Below are positions 19,211-32,700 of a DNA stretch of 64,000 bases, piece by piece. Within the stretch, counting starts at the first letter, position 1; each line of letters starts with the position of its first letter. The notes beneath the pieces are model-generated. The model was given only the letters and a program-made list of their open reading frames with translations, searched no databases and was not told where the DNA came from. The position numbers and the translations under genes were made by a program. Origin of the DNA: Camellia lanceoleosa (Eukaryota > Streptophyta > Magnoliopsida > Ericales > Theaceae); NCBI GenBank assembly GCA_025200525.1, contig CM045770.1, positions 88,932,084-88,996,083 of the forward strand. The letters are read 5' to 3'.

Positions 19211-22200
19211 TGTAGACGTCCCCGAACGCCCCAGGTGGGATGAGTCCCGTTCTGTTCATTTTGGGCTCACTATAGTCTAGGACACCAATTGTCACGGTTC
19301 TCAATCTGAACCAAAGAGTCCAAATCCGGCAAATTGTTTTGAGAAAACAGATTTTTTGAAAGAAGTGTCAAACATGGACTGCTTCGCCAGATACAGAGTC
19401 GCCACCTAAATATTTTATTTTTGGGAAATTTAGGAAACCCTGACTCGTGCCTAAGGCCACGTGTCTGTCATCACCAAAGTTGCTTCGGCTCGGGAACTTG
19501 GGTACGATTGGGGAAGGTCACTTCATGAGCACCCCTGCTCGCCCGATCAAAGATCGGCCTCTACTAACCATGATATCCAGTTTTGAAAACATCATGCATT
19601 CTTATTTCGGTTATTAGCCTAGATTTATTATGTGATGCGCACAGTATACAAGTATAGACTGGATCACCTGAATGGGAACAAAACATTTCATATTTGTTTT
19701 TGAAAGATGGTTTGCTACTCGCAAATAGGCTTAAAATGCAGATTTTGCCACCCTCAGGTGGGCTTAGAAAAGATGGTTTTGCCACTATCTAGTGGGCTTA
19801 AAACTCACAGTCAATGCATTGTTCCAATCCAAATAACCCAACATTCACCCACAGGCATTCAAGCAGTTATATCACATAAGCAAATAGCCTCATGGTAAGC
19901 ATGCTATCATGGCAGTCACTCACACACATGCAAGGATGCTAAAGCGTAAAAACTTATTGAGTACTCCAAGTCAAACTAGAAACTATGTTAGAAATCCATG
20001 CATGATCCTAACTATACAGAAATGCCTAATGCAACACATGCAATAATGCAACTAAGATAGGCTCGGCTATTCTAAACATGGCATATGGAATGCTACATCT
20101 AACAAGTATTCAACTTGGAATTGAAATACAATGCAGTGAGTTATGATGTGTCGAGCTCGGTGCATGCAAAACAGATGAATGAATGCAAACATGCTATCAT
20201 ACTGTATGCTAATTGAAACATGCCCTAATCTAACCATCATAAGCTGGTAAATAAAAGGGAGAAAGACGTGGGGTTGGAAGACATACATCACATGCACGCA
20301 AACTTATTACAATTGTGCCCTCACTCGGAGGGTCCAAATAAATAATACAGTCCCGAATGAATAGTACAGTCTGAATAAATACAAAACCCTAATTAATTAA
20401 CAAATTAACTAGGAAAAACTGTAAATTGGCATGTAAGCCCCTGGACTGCCTCAGCTCTGTTCTGAGTGATGAATAATGCATGTTTGAGTTGCTTGGCGCG
20501 AAAATCCATCGTGATGCCCCGATTAGCCTCTGTTAACAATTAAGCTCGGAATATTGCGCGAAGTCCCAAGAGATTACCGGTTTCTGATTTGCTGCAATAG
20601 AGAGCAGGAAAGGGGCATGGCAATGTATTTTCACATATGTATGCTTGACTACTCTTCAAGGAGCGTAGTCCTCAATCCTCGTGCCACCAATCACGCATCT
20701 CGATGCATGATGGCCGAGGAGTCGATTTGCATGACTCAATATGGAATGAATGCACATGAAAACACAACAAGGCCTAAACTCCATCATGGATAATCTGGAG
20801 TGTCGACGACTGGAAATTGAGACATGTTCTGTTAGTCGAAGTACGAAACGTCCCTTGTTTCCCGTGCTTGGGCTAACTCCTATCCCAAACACAATGCAAA
20901 TTAGATGGCATGCACCATGCAACTAATATACAACCTAGCATACACAATGCTCGCTGTAACACGACATACACGATGCTCTAACATGCAACCTAGCATACAC
21001 AATGCTATGAAATGAAATGGCATACGCAATGCATAATGGACTTACACCAACATGAGTGGACCTCAGCCACACTCACATTAGTGGCCATAAGATGAAAATA
21101 AGATACTCGAGATGCGTGCACACATACACGCAAACCGAGGACCGATCTTAAGGCACAAATGCCACTCTAACAAGGCATGGCAAGGCATGAAATATGGTAT
21201 ACAAACATGTAAGTTCCAGCACTGAAATATGATGCAAAATGATCCCGAAACATGGATAAATGGCACCCGATGCATGAGATGAGCCTGAAACACAAAACTA
21301 GGCACATGTATTGACTTATAGCTATACAAAGCATGCATTATTTGACTATGAAACACAAAGACAGAGCCAAAGCAGTCCCAAAACATAAACATTTCTAGTT
21401 CAAAGCATGGCCAAAAGATGCTAGCAAGATGGCCTACAAATAGCATGCAACTTTGACTAGCAAACATGGTTTACATGGCATGTATATGAAGCATATGAAA
21501 TTTCACCAAACCAGAAAAAATCAGTGAACAAAATATGTGAAAATACGCCCAAATAAATATGGAAATGCAGCCAATGCATGTAAAAATGAGGGGCTCCTTT
21601 GGAAGGGTATACAAGGGGTTATTAAGCACATGCATCAAGGACACTTAGCATGGAAAAATAAACTCCGGAAATAAAATATGATAGTCCTAAAACTCATCAA
21701 ATTGGTCATGAAATCTATCAACAAAGAATGCAAGATAGGGCCTCTTTGGAAGGCCAAAAAGACCATCAAGCAAAACAAGGAGAGAGGGGGTCACCCCCCT
21801 CTGATTTTGGCCTTCAAGAACATACCTAAGCCACTAAAAATCCGCTGGATTTTAGTGGCTAAGAGGCCAAACCAAGGCCAATGCAAGTGTTCTAATGCAT
21901 AGCCCTAATCATGAAGAGATGAAGCATGCATAGGGGGAAGATGACCCCAAACAGAGAATAGACCTTAACCAAACATGAAGATGATATCAAAACAAGACTT
22001 TTTCCAGTTTAGTTCAAGGTCCAAAAAGGCTCAAAAATAAGGCTAATGTATCATGCAAAATAAGCCCTAAAAGAGAGATTGAACAAACAGGACAGTAAAA
22101 GGCCTCAAACAGCAAAGAGCCCTTGAACAAAGTTTAAGAGGGGCTTAAAAACAGATACTTTACAGTTTATGTAAAATCTCAAATATGCTCACAAGCAAGG

Positions 22201-23882
22201 CTAAAATATGATGCAAAAATAGCCCCAAAAGAGAGATAGAGACCACGAGGTAGTAGCTGGCCTCAAAAAGAAAAGAGCCCTTCAACAAAGTTGAATAGAG
22301 GCTCAAAATAAGGCACTTTACAGTTTGGCTCGAAGCCCATAAATGCTCACAAGCAAGACTAATATATCATGCTAGAAATAGCCCTAAAAGAAAGATAAAG
22401 GGAAAGGGGTAGAAGATGACCTCAAACAAAAAAAATTCCTTAATCAAATATGAAGATGAGCTCAAAATAAGACTATTTTCAGTTTGGGTTGGAGCCCAAA
22501 AATGTAAGCAAAAGGGGCTAAGATATAGAACAAAATAGTGCAAAAATTAGGAGAATAGGAGCTTACCCTTGTAGCACAACTTTCCAGCAGCTTCTGGTCC
22601 AAGATTCTAAGCTTCCAACCTCTACAAATGGCCTCCAAGTTGCTGGAATGGAGTGTGGAGGTGGTAGGCTATGAGGTGTAGGGTGAAATGGCCAAGAACC
22701 AAGGTGTTTGGAGGCTTGGATGAGGGAGATATAAGGTTGTATGTATAATGGTGCCTCAGCTGGTTTCTAATCCTTAGAAATGAAGCTCAAGTGTTGGATT
22801 TATAGAGGAGAGAGGCCAAGGGAAAAGGGGGGAAAAACCAATTCAAATTTCCCCCCCAAAAGGGCAGACCCTCGGGCAGAGGTCTGGTGCAAAACAGTTG
22901 GCACAGTTGGCATGCACCAAGAGAGAGAAGAATGGCCTGCCAAGTTCAAGAGGTTCAGGTGGCCAGCCGGGCACCTCCCCTGGTCGGCCGGCCAGGAGTC
23001 AAAAGGGTCAACAAAGTTACTGGCCGGCCAGCCCAAAAAGGTGGCCTCCCATGTGTGTACAACACAGTTGTATGGTCAAAACCCAGAAAATGCAACCCAA
23101 GAGAGAGAAAAACCAACTTTTTAGAGGGGTTCAAAAGGGTCAAGAAAAATTTATAGCCGGCCTATCCATATTGATGGCCTCCCAGGTGTGTACAACACAA
23201 TGGTGTAGTGGAAAGTCAGAAAAAGTGGCTCGGGAATGGGAAAAATCAACTTTCTAGTGAAGAAACGGGCGATGAAGGGCGATGAAGGAATAAAGTTGGT
23301 TTTCAGAACAATTGCTGGCCTCCCACCTTCCTACAACCTTTCTAACAATGAAAATAAGGTCTCCGCCAAAAATGAACTCAAACCGATGTAAAACGAAGGT
23401 TTAGGGGCCAAAACGCGCGGCCTGGGGCCCTGAAAACAAGCTGTTAAGCACCGGAGGTGGTGTTCGACCACGAAGTTGGTCTCTCGGGCCACAGTGTCCC
23501 TCAAAAGGGAGGAAACAAGGTGAATACCAAAAATCGGAGCAAACGGAGGTGGTTAAGCGGTCTCGAACCGAGGCACATGATCGACGGCTCCGAAAACCGG
23601 GAACCGAGCTCCAAACGGGAAAAATGGCCTACGACCACGAAACATAGCCTACGGCCGCTGAGAGATGATCTACGAGACCTCTCCCTCCCTTCGGGAAGAG
23701 AAAATGGAGAAAACAGGACCTGGTTTGCAAACCGAGGTAAGGCACAAAAGAGTCCGGAAGTCTAGAGGCAAGGCTCGCAGCTGTAACTCCACAACTTTAG
23801 AACGAGCACAATATGCAACATCACCGATCGCTCAGTTGGTGACGTCTGAGTCTTAATGTTGGTCAAAAATGGGGTGTCTACA
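19211..23882 (-). repeat. 3' LTR of the Tat element
   Basis: 4,672 bp, TG..CA, aligned over its length with 44,198-48,901. A TATAAA in element sense lies at 22,799-22,804. A GGCCGGCC-rich block lies at about 22,960-23,030, inside U3. The many short frames have no recognisable product. Confidence 0.93.
22799..22804 (-). promoter_or_regulatory. TATA box of the 3' LTR
   Basis: TCTATAAATCC in element sense, about 1.08 kb from the U3 end of the LTR. The same site is TCTATAAAGCC in the 5' LTR (47,826-47,831), and a TATAAA at 33,117-33,122 in the nested solo LTR sits in the corresponding region. Confidence 0.55.
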
Positions 23883-23900
23883 GTTGCTCCTCTTTGACAA
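23883..23900 (-). promoter_or_regulatory. Polypurine tract of the Tat element
   Basis: In element sense the bases just before the 3' LTR read GTCAAAGAGGAGCAAC, a purine-rich run ending at the LTR border. This is where plus-strand DNA synthesis would be primed. Confidence 0.6.
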
Positions 23901-25304
23901 AACTCGAAAGTCATAAGTGACGGAAGTGAATGTCAAAGCCCAGATACGACCCAGTTTTGACAAGGCCGAAGACTTCGGACAAGCGGTGAGATAAACAAAA
24001 GATGTGCCTAGGCATGCCCATGACGAGGGGCAAAATGCAAAGTGACATTGCACAAAGCCGGATGTAACTCAATGATCATGCGAAGCAGCAAGCTGTAATG
24101 AAGTAAATATTCACAATAGATGCAACAGTTTTAAGCTAGAATGGAAAGCAATACTACATTTCATGCAGTTAAAGAATGCGGAGAATCATCGAATTCTCAC
24201 CATATCTCACACGGAGAAGATACAATACCTGTGCGGCATGTCTGGTCGCACCAGCCTCAAATGAACCGCACATACAATATCGTGCCTGCAAAAGGAAGAA
24301 ACTCAACAAGCACAACATAGTTAGCAACATATGTTCAGTGTGATATCGAATGTAGGCAAACGCAGTGTTGATGGGTGAGTGCATCGTAATGCGAGAAGCG
24401 ACGCACGTGACAACGCAAGTTAAGCACAAGGATATGACAATGCTCGTGAAACGTGCAGAACAATGCAAAGGGTGTGCATGAGAATACAAGTGACGTGCAT
24501 AACAATGCAAGATAAGCGTAAACTCGAATGCACATTTCGAAATGAAACAACGAGCAAAGCAATGGAAGTTTCGACGAAGGTGGCTCAATCACGACCTCTG
24601 GTTTACCTCTTGGAGGGGTCACAACATATTCAAAAAGGATACACCTTGCTCTTGATGAGTAACGATGAGACACGCATCGAAAGTTGGAGTTGAAGTTTCT
24701 GCGGAGGGATTTCGCGACGAAAAGTGCACTTTCCTTGTACTTTCTTGGGTGCCGGGGACTCCAATTATCACCAAAATTTGCAAGGACCTTGGAGGCCACC
24801 TTGGAAAGGCTGCCGGCCATGTTTGGCCCAAGGGGGAGGCTGCCGGCCAAGGGTAAGGGAGAGGGATGGCCAGCCTGCCAGAAAAGGTGGCTGGCCGGCC
24901 ACCTAGCCCAAATCCGGGGCAGTTTGGTCTTTTTGCTCTCTTTTCTTTAAATGTGCTTATCCAAAGCACTTGTCCTCATAACATCAGCTCCAAAATTTCC
25001 TCCTCTTCCTTCCTAGACCACTTTCTCTCTCAGATCTGTGCTCTATACGCGTTTTCCAATGCCCCACGCAAGTTATTTTCGTGAAATCTTTCAGTTTTCG
25101 TCACTTTAAACCGATTAGATTTTTGATTTCGGTGCTTTTTTCTTCACTTTCACCACTTGAGGTGAGTTTGTCTCAACATTTGGAAGAATTTCTCGGGGGT
25201 TGACTTTTGTTGACTTTTTCATTTTCCGAGAGTTGACTTTTGTTGACTTTTTCTAATTTTGGCTTATTTTGCTCGTTTTTACTCCTTTTTGCAGATTTTT
25301 TGAA
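23901..25304. other. Tat 3' region and upstream region of the PMD gene
   Basis: No gene recognised on either strand before 25,305. The block 24,810-24,905 is rich in GCCGGCC and ends with GGTGGCTGGCCGGCCACC at 24,886-24,903, followed by TAGCCCA. Nearly the same element precedes the second antisense gene at 33,607. A TTTCTTTAAAT stretch near 24,940 could serve as a weak TATA. A TTTTGCAG at 25,287-25,294 just before the first ATG may be a 5'-UTR splice acceptor. Confidence 0.5.
24886..24903. promoter_or_regulatory. 18-bp palindromic element upstream of the PMD gene
   Basis: GGTGGCTGGCCGGCCACC, arms GGTGGC/GCCACC, followed by TAGCCCA. It matches GGTGGCCGGCTAGCCACC plus TAGCTCA at 33,607-33,624. 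It lies 401 bases before ATG 25305. Confidence 0.55.
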
Positions 25305-25659
25305 ATGCCTGGTCATTTCCCTCATGGTGGAGGTCCTCTGGGTGTCGGAGACGATCCTGATATTATGGCTTTACCCCCAAGGATTCGGCCATTCATTCCC
25401 GAGAGGTATGACCCTCCGGCGCACATCCTTCCGCAGGCAATTTTCTACCACTTTACTGACTTCGATGAGAGAGCACCTATAGATCTACTACTGTGGGAGC
25501 CAGAGTCCCACCTCTCTTACTAGGCACGTGAGGTATGTACTTCACTTCTGCATTTTCTACAATGTATTTTGCATTTTCCGCGCATTTCATGCTTTCGCTA
25601 TGTTTATCTGCTCACTCAAGCACACAACTTGCTTTGAATGTTTAGCCTATAACACCGTA

Positions 25660-26920
25660 TTCCGTTTGCATCTTGAACACACAGTTCAAACACTCTGACT
25701 TTCTGAACACGCAGCCCAATATATTGATTGTGAACACACCGTACACACTTGTTGCCCATACTTTGAGATGAACACACAGCCCACTGATTTTGAAATTTGA
25801 ACACACAGCTCAAATACTTGACGTTGACGTTGAACACATAGCTCGAACTTTGATGATGAACACACAGCCCACTTTTCTGATTGTGAGCACATGGCACACA
25901 CTTGTTTGAGAATTGAACACGCAGCCCAAACTTTGAGATGAACACACAGCCCACTGATTTTGAAATCTGAACACACAGCTCAAATACTTGATGTTGAACA
26001 CACAGCTCGTTATTGAGGTGAACACACAGCACACACTGATTGAGAATTGAACACGCAGCCCAAACTTTGATGTAGAACACACAGCTCGTTGTTAAGGTGA
26101 ACGCACAGCACACACTGATTGAGAGTTGAACACGCAGTCCAAACACTTGAATTTTGAACATACGGCCCATTGTTGAGGTGAACACACAGCACACACTGAT
26201 TGAGAGTTGAACACACAGCCCACTGATTTTGAATTTTGAACACACAGCTCGAATTGATTATGAACACGCAGCACACACTGATTGAGAGTTGAACATGTAG
26301 CCCAAACTTTGATGTTGAACACATAGCTCGTTGTTGGGGTGAACACACAGCACACACTGATTGAGAGTTGAACACGTAGCCTAAACTTTGATGTCAAACA
26401 CACAGCTCATTGTTGAGGTGAACACACAGCACACACTGATTGAGAGTTGAACACGCAGCCCAAACTTTGATGTCGAACGCACAGCTCGTTGTTAAGGTGA
26501 ACACACAGCACACACTGATTGAGAGTTGAACACGCAGCCCAAACTTTTGATGTCGAACACACAGCTCGTTGTTGAGGTGAACACATGGCATACACTGATT
26601 GAGAGTTGAACACGCAGTCCAAACTTTGATGTCGAACACACAGCTCGTTGTTGAGGTGAACACACGGCACACACTGATTGAGAGTTGAACACACAACCCA
26701 AACTTTTGATGTCGAACACACAGCTCGTTGTTGAGGTGAACACACAGCACACACTGATTAAGGGTTGAACACGCAGTCCAAACACTTGATGTTGAACACA
26801 CAGCTCGTACCTTGAATTTTCTAAACACACAGCCCAGATTCTGTATCTGATTTGATTTTGCACGCAGCTCATACATTTCATTTGCACGCAGCTTATTCAT
26901 TTTATTTGCACCCAGCTTAT
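25660..26920. repeat. 79/80-bp minisatellite in intron 1 of the PMD gene
   Basis: Repeats of a 79-80-bp unit built from GAACACACAGC-type subunits fill most of the 1.43-kb intron. The phrase CACACTGATTGAGAGTTGAA recurs with starts at 26,432, 26,511, 26,591 (as TACACTG), 26,670 and 26,750. Because the unit has almost no TCA/CTA/TTA on the + strand, all three - strand frames stay open (Cys/Val-rich frames up to 209 codons). That is a composition effect, not evidence of genes. Confidence 0.9.
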
Positions 26921-28362
26921 TCATTTCATTCTAAAACTAAATATATGTGTTCATCTTGAATGCAGATGACTTCTCGTACTGCGCGAGGATATGGCTTCAT
27001 CACGACGAGGGAGTGGTACGCGGAGCTCCCGGAGGCTGTCCAGGATTTGGTTGACGTGGCAAGGTTTGGGCCCTTTTGCGCTGGGATCTCCCGCTGTCCT
27101 GCTAGTAGGACGTTAATGGGTGCCTTAGTAGAGAGATGGTGGGACACCACCAACTCATTCCATTTCTCTACGACCGGGGACATGACTATGACCCCGTTTG
27201 ACTTTGCCATACTGACGGGCCTTGATGTGGGAGTCTGGGCCATCCCATATGACGAGGACATAGGCCAGTGGGAGGCCGCTTGGATCTATTTATTGGGAGT
27301 TCGCCCGCCGGTTGACAGATCTTCGGGCAGAGTCCGATATACTTGGTTTTCTTCCCATTTCAGGAGGACAGAGATGGAGCTTGAGACTCCTGAGGAGGTG
27401 GCACAGTACACCCGCGGATTTCTGATGTTCCTTTTCGGGACCACTCTGTTCGCCAATAGGGGGAACACTGTCGGGCTTTATCTGTTGAGTGCTTTGGTGG
27501 ACCTATCGCAGGTCAGCCGATATGATTGGGGTGGCGCCAGCCTGGCTACTCTCTACTGCTATATGAGCGCGACCTCCCGTGGACGGGGGAAAATGGTCGG
27601 TGGCTATTGGAGAGCCTAGGAGGTACTTTCTGCCCTCCTGATTTGCATTTCTTCTTCTTATTACTTGTACATTGCACACACAGCGCACTTTATATTCTTT
27701 ACCTTACACTTTGCTCTCAGCATTTTGTATTTACATCCGGCACTCAGCATTCTGTATTCTGATGGCTACTGTTCTGTTTTCCACAGCTATGGATCTATGC
27801 GTACTTTCCAACGTTGGCTCCGGAGCTTGAGGTGGAGGTGCCCCTCGTGACCCCTTATTCACTCGTATTCGAGGGCCAGCACCGGCCGAGACCTCGAGAG
27901 TCTTTCCTCTACCTACGGCAGTACTTTGATATAGTGCGGCCGTCGGTATTCGAACTCTCGATTCTTCATGTTTTAGATCTTTGATTTATCTTGCACATTC
28001 ACAATTTCGATTAGCTTATACATCGGTTATCCGAGATCTCGTGGCAACCACAGGCGCCTTTAGGCGAACCTCCGATTCGGTTCTTGAGCATGGGATGCCT
28101 CTCGGTATAGGATCTTGTTCGAAGGGCCAGTTGGTAGGGCCTGGTTTTTGGGGGATCGCTTCTTGCGGCAGGTATGGGGCTACCCTACTCAGGACCTTCC
28201 TTCAGCGCCTCCAGACGACATGCGGACCGCTGATAGGCTCTCTCATCAGGGTGTCGCTAGTGCTATGCAGGGTACCAATGCATTCTTACATCTGGAGCAG
28301 AGGGAGTATGCGACCTATCGTCACACATATTTGATGCCTCCACTGACGGGGGTCCGTACTCC

Positions 28363-28414
28363 GACGAGAGTCTTGAAGGCATGGTCCTACGGAGAGTCTT
28401 GAAGGCATGGTCCT
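28363..28414 (+). repeat. 26-bp tandem duplication in a PMD exon
   Basis: GAGAGTCTTGAAGGCATGGT plus CCTA occurs twice in a row. The first copy leads to TGA. The second continues as an open frame (WSYRERRSCPSMVS) to a CAG/GTACCC donor near 28,451, so the duplication itself truncates the protein. Confidence 0.75.
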
Positions 28415-29000
28415 ATAGAGAGAGGCGTAGTTGTCCCTCAATGGTGTCCAGGTACCCTTTAGTTTTCTTGCATTTATCATACTTCTGATGACATGCTGAT
28501 CTTGAACATTTTACTGCATTGATAGGCTGCCTGTGTAGAGCACGTCTGACACACACCGCACTTACGTACTGTACCTTCATGCACCCACTTCATGCAGCTT
28601 TCTTGTATCTATATCTGATATACATATTTCAAATTGCATTCTTCCTTTTCAAATGCTTCCAATATATACCGGGCCATAGTCTGGGCCACGTGGGCCTTCC
28701 CGAGGAGCTGGGCCATCTAGGCCTTCTCGAGGAGCTAGGAGAGGGGAGTCGTCTCGTGGACAAGGCGGACGCAGGGCGTACATCATAGAGGAGGAGCCCA
28801 ACGAGGAGAAGGAGGAGGCTGCAGATCCCCAGTCAGAGACATCTGCTGACAGAGAGGGTGGCTCCGACCCCGGTTCCGGTAGTGGAGACAAGGTTGAGGA
28901 GGGTTCCGAGGATGGCAGCCCCGACTTAGATGACGGTGATGATGGTGCAGAGGCTGTTCTGCAGAAGAGGACGAAGAGGGCCTCTCATTCTTGCTCTTGA

Positions 29001-29739
29001 GAGCATTGATGCAGTTGTTTCATGCTTTATTTACCTTTTTACTAGTAGTTGTAGCACATTGTACATTGTTAAGCAGTTTTATTTTTTTGTAAAACTTGTA
29101 CCCATGTTGTAAAAGGTTGTAACAAAGGAAGCATGATGAAGTGAAACAGCTTTTGAAAAAGTGTTGTATTTTATGTTCTTAGCATCGTATCGCATCATTT
29201 TGCACCAAAATGAGATTTGAATGGAAATGTGCATTGTGTATTTGCCAAGTCAGGTAGTGAACCGACACAACAAACTAAACAACCTAACTTACTTGGAAAT
29301 AACAAAACCTTAGCAAGTTTACAACTCGATAAGCAAAACACAACAAAGTTGATGACTCGATAAGTAAGGCACAACAAAATTGTTTAAACAAAAGTAACAA
29401 CTCAATGCACGAAACTCGACAGCTCGACAAAACTTAACAACTCGATAAACATGACATTTCAACCAACAAAAACAACTCGATAAGCAAAGCAACAACTCGA
29501 TAAGCAAGACTTAACAACAACTCTATAAACAAAGTGCATTTCGGACGATCTGGTTGACGGAATGCATCCGAAACAGAGGGAGATGGCGGCCTTCGACACT
29601 CCCGATGCATGGAAATGCTAGGAACTTCCTTCTAGAGGGTAGAATAGGACCAAAGGCACACTTTGCAGCATGGCCGGCCACCTTTGGGAGCTGGCCAGCC
29701 AGCTTTTTGCATTGGAGGGGAAAGGGGTGGCCGGCCTAC
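29001..29739. other. Tat 3' region between the PMD gene and the nested solo LTR
   Basis: The PMD 3' flank is followed by a degenerate repeat of AACAACTCGATAAGCAA (copies across about 29,320-29,535). A GGCCGGCC-rich stretch (29,668-29,735) then resumes beyond the nested LTR at 33,600. No gene seen. Confidence 0.6.
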
Positions 29740-32700
29740 TGTAACAAGCCCGCAAGGGACCTCGGTGCTACAGTTCGGACTCCCGTTTTTGTTGTGGTTC
29801 TAAATCTGAACTAAAGAGTCCAAATCCGGCAAATCATTTTGAGAAAACAGATTTTTGAAAGAAGTGCCAAACATGGACTGCTTTGCCAGATACAGAGTCG
29901 CCACCTAAATATTTTTTAATGGAGAAATTTAGGAAACCCTGACTCGGTGCCAAAGGCCACGTGTCCGTCATCACCAAAGTTGCCTCGGCTCGGGAACTTA
30001 GGTGTGATTGGGGAAGGTCAGCTATGAGCACCCCCTCTCGCCCGATCCGAAGATCGGCCTCTACTAACCATGATATCTGATTTTGAAAACGTTTATGTGT
30101 TCTTATTCTGATCATTAGCCTAGAATTACTATCTTATGCGCGCGGCAAACAAGTATAGACTAGATCGCCTAATTTGGAAACAAGCATTTCATATCCATTT
30201 TGTTTTTAAAATGTTTTGGAATTTGCTACCCGCAAGTAGGCTAAAACACGGATTTCAATGAATTATCCAAACTCAAGTAATCCAACCTTCACCCACAGGC
30301 ATTCAGGCAGTTTATCACATAAGCATCTAGCTTCATGGTAATCATGCTATTATATTAACACTCACACGCATGTGGTATGCTAAAGCATAAAATACTTACA
30401 ATGTACTCCGTGCCAAAACAGTAAACTAGTTAGAAAACATGCGTGACCCTAGTTGATGTTAGAGTGGCTAATGTAATGCATACAGAATGTAATTAGGATA
30501 GGCTCAGCTAATCCTAAAATGGAATACGAAATGCACAAGTAGCATGTATTCAAGTTAGATTCAGAATACTATGTGGTTAGCATGATCTTGAGCCCAGCAT
30601 GCATCGATCTTGATGAATGGCCGCGCATGCATAGCATAAGATATGCTAAAGTAAACATGTCCTAATACTAACCATCAAAGCAGGAAAGTAAAAGGGAGAA
30701 AGAAGTGGGGTTTGGAAGACATGCACACATTCACCCACACTTATTACAAATTTACCCTCGCTCGGAGGGACCAAAAGAATAATACAATTTAACTAACTGA
30801 CAAGCTAATTAAATATTACAGACAATTAAATTAATTAAGCAAATTAATTAATCTAAGAAATCAGTAAATAGCAGCCTTGGGGAGAGGGCTCAATGCATGC
30901 GTGCTCGATTCCGCCTGGAAATCCACTGCCATGCTTAAGATGCCTCTGTTTTCCCTGCTCTACTCCTCTGAGGACTGCCAAAGTCTCAGGTTTTGCTCTC
31001 GGGATGCTAGGGAACACCACCGGCTGGAGAAAAACACCACCGGCCATAGAGAATGGTCACCGGCCACAGATTTAATCCACCGGCCAAAAAAGATGGCGGT
31101 AAACCTTTATGTTTAGCCGTGGGACAAAAATTCCTGCAGAATCTGGTTTGACAACAGCAGAGGGCAATATTTGGCATGGCAATGCATTTCAAGTAATGTA
31201 TGCACCAATCATACCCCTTATCATGTTTATGACTCAAAAGGACATAGGCCTCGATTCTCGGACCTCCAATCACGCATTTCCATGCATGATGGCCCGAAGA
31301 ATCAAGCATGCAATTTCAATTTCAAATGAATGCAAACCAAATAAACAAGCATAGGGGTTCAACCTCTATCATACTCATTTCAAGAGGTCAAGCATGCATG
31401 CTAATGCAATGCAACCTAAGCATGTTAACTAGGCATGCAACATGGCAATGCAAATGAGCATGCAAGACATGCAAGGCATAAAACAATGCAACCAACAAGT
31501 GTGCAAGGCTAATATAGGTATTCAAGCATGCAAACCAACATGTAACTTCATTCGATCATGCGATTTCAATCATGCGACAACTCATCAATATGCTACAGCA
31601 TACAAGGAGTGCATGCAATAAACAAAAGGGATGGACTTAAACTAATTAGGCAACTCTCAAGCAAACCTAAAACAGTGGCCAAAGTACTCAAAGTGAAGGA
31701 CTAACACACATACACACATGCACATGTTCATGGGCCACCACTTAAGCACAAAGAGGGACTCTCAAGTACACTTAAGAGAATGCAAACATGGGTGTATAGC
31801 ATGCATGGAAAAGCTCTGAAGTCATGTTATAAGAGGTGCCAAACCAAGCAAACAAGACGAGCATAGCATGTGACAAGCAAAGCCAAGAACCCAAGACAAG
31901 CCAAGGGGCTTAAACCAAGATCATGTAACACATGAAGCAAATGACCAAGTTGGATTAAAACAGTCCCAAATCATGCCAAAACAGGGACAAAGGCACACCT
32001 AGATAGCATCTAAATGGTCTAAGTATGGAGGCATTCACAAATGCTTAACATGGAGCATACAACACAAACTTCTAAAGCATCAAAGAAGCATTGAAAGGCA
32101 AGCATGTAAGCATGATATAAGGACTAAAATTGCATGTTAAGTGGTTCCAAACCACCGAAATAAATTGAGCAACGCATGCTCAACACTTCACATATTTAAA
32201 GCCTACGAGCTAATAATGCAAAGGGGCTATGCAATGCATGGCAAGTATAACTCAAACAATTTAAAACAGAGCTAAAGCATACAAAAACATGCGCTAAAGC
32301 TTCACAAAGCTAGGCTTAAAACATGCTAGAATAAGGGCTTACAATCCTAAGGCATGTTAAGGCCTAAACATGGCATTACAAGGCATGTATGCTAAACAAG
32401 CATGGTGTACCTAAACCAACATACAACAATGCTATATTATGACATTATAAGCCTAAAAATCAGCTAAGGCATGGCCAACACACACTTAAACTAGATGCTC
32501 CCTCAAAAGGCAAAAAATGGTCCTTTTCAAGAACAACAAGGAGAGGGGGTGGCCCTCTCCTTCTTTGGACCTCAAGACACCATCCTCACCTCTGAAATCC
32601 CTCAAGATTTCAGTGGTGAGGAGGCCCAAACACTGTTGTCCCGAAGCTCACACAAAATAGCACAAAACAAGGGCCAAACAAGGCTTAAGAGAGGTCAAAC

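Larger units (their letters stand above)
25305..29000 (+). pseudogene. Plant mobile domain (PMD) gene, antisense cargo of the Tat element
   Basis: Exon 1 starts at ATG 25305 (MPGHFPHGGGPLGVGDDPDI), runs through HILPQAIFYHFTDFDERAP, has a TAG at 25521-25523, and reaches a GAG/GTATGT donor at 25,533. Exon 2 (26,966-27,622, after TGCAG) encodes FGPFCAGI, LVERWWDTTNSFHF and MTPFDFAILTGLDVG, the core of the plant mobile domain; a TAG (27617-27619) precedes its donor. Exon 3 (27,787-27,945) encodes LWIYAYFPTLAPE. A later exon has FEGPVGRAWFLGDRFLRQVW, and the last part (about 28,680-29,000) encodes an acidic, Ser/Gly-rich tail ending in TGA. PMD proteins (MAIN/MAIL family and TE-borne versions) are nuclear and act in silencing and genome integrity in Arabidopsis. 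The gene lies opposite to gag-pol. Two stops and a 26-bp tandem duplication at about 28,363-28,414 mark it as decayed. Confidence 0.75.

Noticed and set aside
19707..19898. Matching short ORFs in both LTRs (also 44,694-44,885)
   Set aside because: They are conserved because the LTRs are copies of each other, not through coding constraint; no start context or domain.
25616..26924. Several long Cys/Val-rich - strand frames (up to 209 codons)
   Set aside because: They are overlapping frames of one 79/80-bp minisatellite inside an intron, open because the unit lacks reverse-strand stop triplets; no start context, conservation or domain supports a gene.
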